Source: an uncultured Clostridia bacterium
Lineage (GTDB): Bacteria; Bacillota; Clostridia; UBA1381
Reading direction: 5' to 3'
Length of the DNA stretch: 28,164 nt
Assembly: GCA_910585795.1 (NCBI GenBank)
Contig: CAJUFV010000152.1
Location: forward strand, 1-28,164
The position numbers and the translations under genes are program-made. The notes under the pieces were generated by a model. It had not been told where the DNA came from. It saw nothing but the letters and a program-made list of their open reading frames with translations, and did no database searches. Shown one piece after another: positions 24,806 to 28,164 of this stretch. The first letter of the stretch is position 1, and each line of letters opens with the position of its first letter.

Positions 24806-26755
24806 ATGATAGATAATAAAAATGATAACAATAAGGCGTTTAGACCCTCGGCAGTACCGCTTGTAACAGTAGACCCGTATTTCAGTATTTGGTCTATGTG
24901 CGACAAATTGAATGATGGAGTAACAAGTCATTGGACAGGAAGAAGAAATCCTATGACCGCAGGAGTGGTTATAGATAATAAATTATATATCCTTATGGGC
25001 GAATTGGAAGCAGACAGTGACAGACGGACTTACGGATATTATCCTGTAATAGAGCAAAGGTCACTTGATGTTACTCCAACGAGAACAATATATACCTTTG
25101 AAAATGGCGTTATAAAGGTACAGCTTACATTTACAAGTCCGATGCTATTGGATAATCTGAAAGTAATGTCAAGACCTGTATCGTATATAGAATATGATAT
25201 TCAAATGCTTGATAATACAGAACATAACGTGTCTTTCTATTTTGACATATCTGCCGAATGCTGTATAGATGACAGAGAAGCGGAGGTTGAATTTAAAAGG
25301 ACAGACATATCACTTTCATGCGGCAATGCTGTTCAGAACGTACTCCATAAAAGCGGGGACAGCGTTTGTATTGACTGGGGTTATTTACATATTGCCGATA
25401 AAAACGCAAAAGTTTTTAACGGTAAAAAGAGATGCGGCATAAAAAATAATTATGCGGAGGAGCTTGACGAAACAAAACATCTGAGCGTATTTGACAGTTA
25501 TCCCTGCATCGGAATAATAAAAAATGATTTTCACGGAGTTATAACGCTTGCTTATGATGATATAAAATCTATTGAGTATTTCGGTGAAAAGCTTGACGGA
25601 TATTATAAACACTACTATTCGAGCTTTGATGAAATGCTTAAAGACGCAGTTTCGGACTATGATGCAGTAAAACAAATGTGTGTAAAATTCGATAATTCTT
25701 TGATGGCTGAAGCGCAGAATATAAGTGATAAGTATGAAAAGATAGTATCTCTTACATACAGACAAGTAGTTGCGGCGCATAAGCTTGTGGCAAACACTGG
25801 CGGAGAATTGATGTTCTTTTCAAAGGAATGTCACAGTAACGGCTGTATAGGTACGCTCGATATAACATATCCGTCTACACCGTTATTTCTTAAATATAAT
25901 CCTGAATTGGTAAACGCTATGCTGCGTCCTATATTGTTTTTTGCTCAGACAGATAAATGGCAATATGAATTTGCGCCTCATGATATAGGACAATATCCTC
26001 TTGCAAACGGTCAGGTGTACGGTTATGAGAAAACAAACCCTGATGATATATTAGCAATGCAAATGCCGGTTGAGGAATGCGGAAATATGCTTATAAGTCT
26101 GTATGCTGTTATAAAATACGGCGGCAGCAGAGATGTAGCTGACAAGAATAAAAAGATACTTAAACAGTGGGCAGATTACCTTGTAAAATACGGATATGAC
26201 CCCGGAGAACAGCTTTGTACCGATGATTTTGCAAGTCATATGGCGCATAACTGTAATTTGAGCATTAAAGCGATTTTGGGAATAGCAGCTTATGGAAAAA
26301 TATTTTCAGAAAACAGCTATATTGATATGGCGCAGAATTTGGCAAAGAAATGGCAAATTGAAGCAAAAGGGGAATATGCAACTAAGCTGGCATTTGATAA
26401 TGAGGATTCATGGAGTCTTAAATATAATATCATTTGGGATAAATTGCTGTGTATTCATATTTTTGATGATGAAATCTTTGAAAGGGAAGTCCGGCTTTAT
26501 AAAGAAAAGATGAATGCTTATGGCATACCGCTTGACTGCCGTGAGGATTATACCAAGATGGATTGGCTTTTTTGGACTACGGTTATGACTAATGATAAAG
26601 AATATACCGACAAGGTAATTGATTCGGTTTATCGCTTTATAAATGAAACGACAGACAGAGTTCCCGTAACTGATTGGTATTACAGTAGTATTCCGCGAAT
26701 GGCATCATTCCAAAACAGAACTGTTTTGGGAGGAATATTTGTAAATATAATTTAA
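24806..26755 (+). CDS. Cytoplasmic DUF4964/DUF5127/DUF4965/DUF1793 protein
   Basis: This 649-residue protein belongs to the family named after fungal glutaminase A (GtaA), which has an all-helical barrel of the (alpha/alpha)6 type. DUF4964 is seen at the start (FRPSAVPLVTVDPYFSIWS), then a beta-sandwich. The DUF4965/DUF1793 region has ATNG-like HKLVANTGGELMFFSKEC, FAPHDIGQYP near residue 390 and MPVEECGNM near residue 420. There is no signal peptide, unlike most relatives with extracellular roles. In a sugar operon, between the permeases and a phosphorylase pathway, glycoside processing is more likely than glutamine hydrolysis; this is inference. The ATG at 24806 has ACGAGGAG upstream. A small GTTTAAA/TTTAAAC repeat lies in the 53-nt gap before it. 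Confidence 0.82.
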   Translation: MIDNKNDNNKAFRPSAVPLVTVDPYFSIWSMCDKLNDGVTSHWTGRRNPMTAGVVIDNKLYILMGELEADSDRRTYGYYPVIEQRSLDVTPTRTIYTFENGVIKVQLTFTSPMLLDNLKVMSRPVSYIEYDIQMLDNTEHNVSFYFDISAECCIDDREAEVEFKRTDISLSCGNAVQNVLHKSGDSVCIDWGYLHIADKNAKVFNGKKRCGIKNNYAEELDETKHLSVFDSYPCIGIIKNDFHGVITLAYDDIKSIEYFGEKLDGYYKHYYSSFDEMLKDAVSDYDAVKQMCVKFDNSLMAEAQNISDKYEKIVSLTYRQVVAAHKLVANTGGELMFFSKECHSNGCIGTLDITYPSTPLFLKYNPELVNAMLRPILFFAQTDKWQYEFAPHDIGQYPLANGQVYGYEKTNPDDILAMQMPVEECGNMLISLYAVIKYGGSRDVADKNKKILKQWADYLVKYGYDPGEQLCTDDFASHMAHNCNLSIKAILGIAAYGKIFSENSYIDMAQNLAKKWQIEAKGEYATKLAFDNEDSWSLKYNIIWDKLLCIHIFDDEIFEREVRLYKEKMNAYGIPLDCREDYTKMDWLFWTTVMTNDKEYTDKVIDSVYRFINETTDRVPVTDWYYSSIPRMASFQNRTVLGGIFVNII

Positions 26756-26762
26756 TTGAGAA

Positions 26763-26791
26763 TATCGGGCGGAAGGATATTCCGCTCGATA
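26763..26791 (+). repeat. Intercistronic hairpin before pgmB
   Basis: TATCGGGCGGAA (26763-26774) pairs with TTCCGCTCGATA (26780-26791) through 12 bp with one G-U, closing a 5-nt loop. It is not followed by a T run. It lies in a 121-nt gap, the widest in the operon, and may stabilise the upstream transcript or cause partial termination before the sugar-phosphate genes. Confidence 0.65.
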
Positions 26792-26876
26792 ACCCCAATG
26801 ATTTTAGAAAAAATTATTTTAATAAAAAGTAAAATTGTTTTTTGTGAAATTATGTGTATTAACAAGGAGAATAAGT

Positions 26877-27527
26877 ATGATAAAAGCGGTAATATTTGAC
26901 CTTGACGGAGTTTTGGTAACAACTGACGAACTGCATTTTCAGGCTTGGAAACAGTTGGCAGAAGAACTTGGAATAGAAGGTTTTACAAAAGCAGATAATG
27001 CCCGTCAGCGCGGAGTAAGCCGCATGGCATCATTGGAGGTCGTGCTTGAAAAAACAGACAGAAAATTCAGCGATGAAGAAAAGACAGCGCTTGCGGAAAA
27101 GAAAAACGATATGTATGTAAAATCCCTTTCATCCCTTTCGCCGTTAGATGTGCTTGAAGGTGTTAATAATTTTATTGCATATCTGCGCGGCAAAGGTGTT
27201 AAAATAGCCGTCGGTTCGGCAAGTAAAAACACTCCGCTGATTTTAACCAAAACAAATTTAGCGCATAAGTTTGACGCGGTGAGTTGTGGTCTTGATACTC
27301 AAAAATCAAAGCCTGACCCTGAAGTGTTTCTTATAGCGGCGCAAAAGTTAGGCATAGCGCCCTCGGAATGTGTTGTAATAGAGGATTCCGATGCAGGAAT
27401 AGAAGCGGCAAAGGCAGGCGGAATGTATGCCGTTGCAGTGGGTGAAGCGGAGCATAATAAAATGGCTGATATTTCAGCAGCATCGGTCGACGGTCTGTAT
27501 AAAACAATAGAAATGTTCGGGAGATAG
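26877..27527 (+). CDS. pgmB: Beta-phosphoglucomutase
   Basis: This 216-residue HAD-superfamily enzyme converts beta-glucose 1-phosphate to glucose 6-phosphate. The motif FDLDGVL gives nucleophile Asp8 and acid/base Asp10. The cap has RQRGVSRMASLEVVLE, typical of beta-PGM. Motif II is VGSASKNT, motif III the lysine of KSKPDPEVF, and motif IV VVIEDSDAGIEAAKAGG. The ATG at 26877 has AAGGAG 8-9 nt upstream and gives the normal length; an upstream in-frame ATG at 26835 lacks a ribosome site. It lies 2 nt before the GH65 gene, the standard pairing in which the phosphorylase supplies its substrate. Confidence 0.95.
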   Translation: MIKAVIFDLDGVLVTTDELHFQAWKQLAEELGIEGFTKADNARQRGVSRMASLEVVLEKTDRKFSDEEKTALAEKKNDMYVKSLSSLSPLDVLEGVNNFIAYLRGKGVKIAVGSASKNTPLILTKTNLAHKFDAVSCGLDTQKSKPDPEVFLIAAQKLGIAPSECVVIEDSDAGIEAAKAGGMYAVAVGEAEHNKMADISAASVDGLYKTIEMFGR

Positions 27528-27529
27528 TT

Positions 27530-28164
27530 ATGGACTTTATATTAACGGAAACAGAATTTAATAAAGACAATATCGCATGGAACGGAAACCGTTTTCTTAT
27601 CGGAAACGGGTATTTCGGCATACGCGGAACGCTTGAGGAGTACACGAAAAAGCAGATGTGCGCCGTTAATATGGCAGGCATTTATGACAGAGCAGGCAAT
27701 TCATGGCGAGAGTCGGTAAACGCTCCTAATCCAATATATACATATGTAAAAGTCAATGGAAAGACATATGCCTTGCCCGACGAAAAACCCAAATTTCATC
27801 AGCAGGAGCTTGATTTCAGATACGGCTTGCATTGCCGCATTACACGCTGGCGGACGGAGAAGGGAAATATTACGGTAATATGCGAGAGGTTTGCAAGTAT
27901 AGTGCGTCAGCATAATATAGCGATGAAATATACTTTTTCAGCCGATTTTGACTGTGAAGCGGAAATCATAACAGGCATTGACGGCGATGTGTGGGATATA
28001 AACGGTCCGCATTTTGTAAAAACGCAGATGGGAAGTAAAGACGGTATTGATTATGTCACAGGCATAACAGGCGAAAAAAATATATCCGTAACCACGAAGG
28101 AATACATACGGATAGATTTCAAAGCGGAGCAGACTAATCAAAATACCGATAAATCAATATTCCG
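27530..28164 (+). CDS. GH65 family disaccharide phosphorylase (N-terminal part, cut by window end)
   Basis: The first 211 codons of a GH65 phosphorylase are present; the frame is open to the last base. It starts MDFILTETEFNKDNIAWNGN and has the family N-terminal beta-sandwich motif RFLIGNGYFGIRGTLEEY, then MAGIYDRAGNSWRE, VNAPNP and a FRYGLHCRITRWRT-like strand set. GH65 enzymes break alpha-glucosyl disaccharides (maltose, kojibiose, nigerose, trehalose and similar) with inversion, giving beta-glucose 1-phosphate. The catalytic Glu and the specificity loop lie beyond the window, so the substrate cannot be named. The ATG is 2 nt after the pgmB stop, with GGGAG inside the end of pgmB, so translation is probably coupled. 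Confidence 0.92.
   Translation, partial: MDFILTETEFNKDNIAWNGNRFLIGNGYFGIRGTLEEYTKKQMCAVNMAGIYDRAGNSWRESVNAPNPIYTYVKVNGKTYALPDEKPKFHQQELDFRYGLHCRITRWRTEKGNITVICERFASIVRQHNIAMKYTFSADFDCEAEIITGIDGDVWDINGPHFVKTQMGSKDGIDYVTGITGEKNISVTTKEYIRIDFKAEQTNQNTDKSIF

Noticed and set aside
27574..27595. AACGGAAACCGTT hairpin in the GH65 gene
   Set aside because: A 5-bp stem within conserved GH65 codons (NGNRF); expected by chance and explained by the protein.

Overview
The window looks like chromosomal DNA of a low-GC, Gram-positive anaerobe of the Clostridia. The grounds are strong AGGAGG-type ribosome binding sites, a lipobox-type sugar-binding lipoprotein, S-layer homology (SLH) proteins and a Tn916/CTn-like conjugation module. 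The richness in SLH-linked and secreted carbohydrate proteins resembles gut polysaccharide specialists such as Monoglobus, but this genus-level idea is only an inference.

Region 1 (1-4334, + strand) is part of an integrative conjugative element. It starts inside a group II intron: domain V, domain VI with its branch-point A and the 3' splice site are all readable, and the intron ends at base 140. The intron interrupts a VirB4-type conjugation ATPase whose second exon runs 141-1040. Then come a terminator, a DpnD/PcfM-type small protein, a 788-residue membrane-anchored NlpC/P60 cell-wall hydrolase, and a small secreted protein with its own near-consensus promoter. A bidirectional terminator at 4353-4388 closes the module.

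Region 2 (4404-8539, - strand) holds an AraC-family regulator followed by a cytoplasmic GH106-like glycoside hydrolase. Between them lies a highly structured leader that can pair with the hydrolase translation start.

Region 3 (8540-28164, + strand) is a polysaccharide-utilisation locus of ten co-directional genes. It is read from an extended -10 promoter with a poor -35 box, preceded by two 15-bp direct repeats 31 bp apart, the expected arrangement for activation by the divergent AraC protein. Order: secreted clan GH-A glycosidase with a CBM9-like C-terminus; 1141-residue secreted protein with four repeated beta-sandwich modules; second secreted clan GH-A glycosidase; two SLH proteins with overlapping genes; sugar ABC importer (lipoprotein plus two permeases, no ATPase); cytoplasmic DUF4965/DUF1793 protein; beta-phosphoglucomutase; and the start of a GH65 phosphorylase cut by the window end.

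The likely logic is as follows. Glycan is bound and cut outside the cell by secreted and S-layer-tethered proteins. Oligosaccharides enter through the ABC importer. The GH106-like and DUF4965 proteins trim them in the cytoplasm. GH65 phosphorolysis gives beta-glucose 1-phosphate, which PgmB turns into glucose 6-phosphate. The substrate cannot be named from sequence alone; an alpha-glucosyl linkage is implied by GH65/PgmB, and rhamnose is suggested only weakly by the GH106-like gene. No tRNA, rRNA or CRISPR array was seen, and no gene-free stretch exceeds 300 bases.
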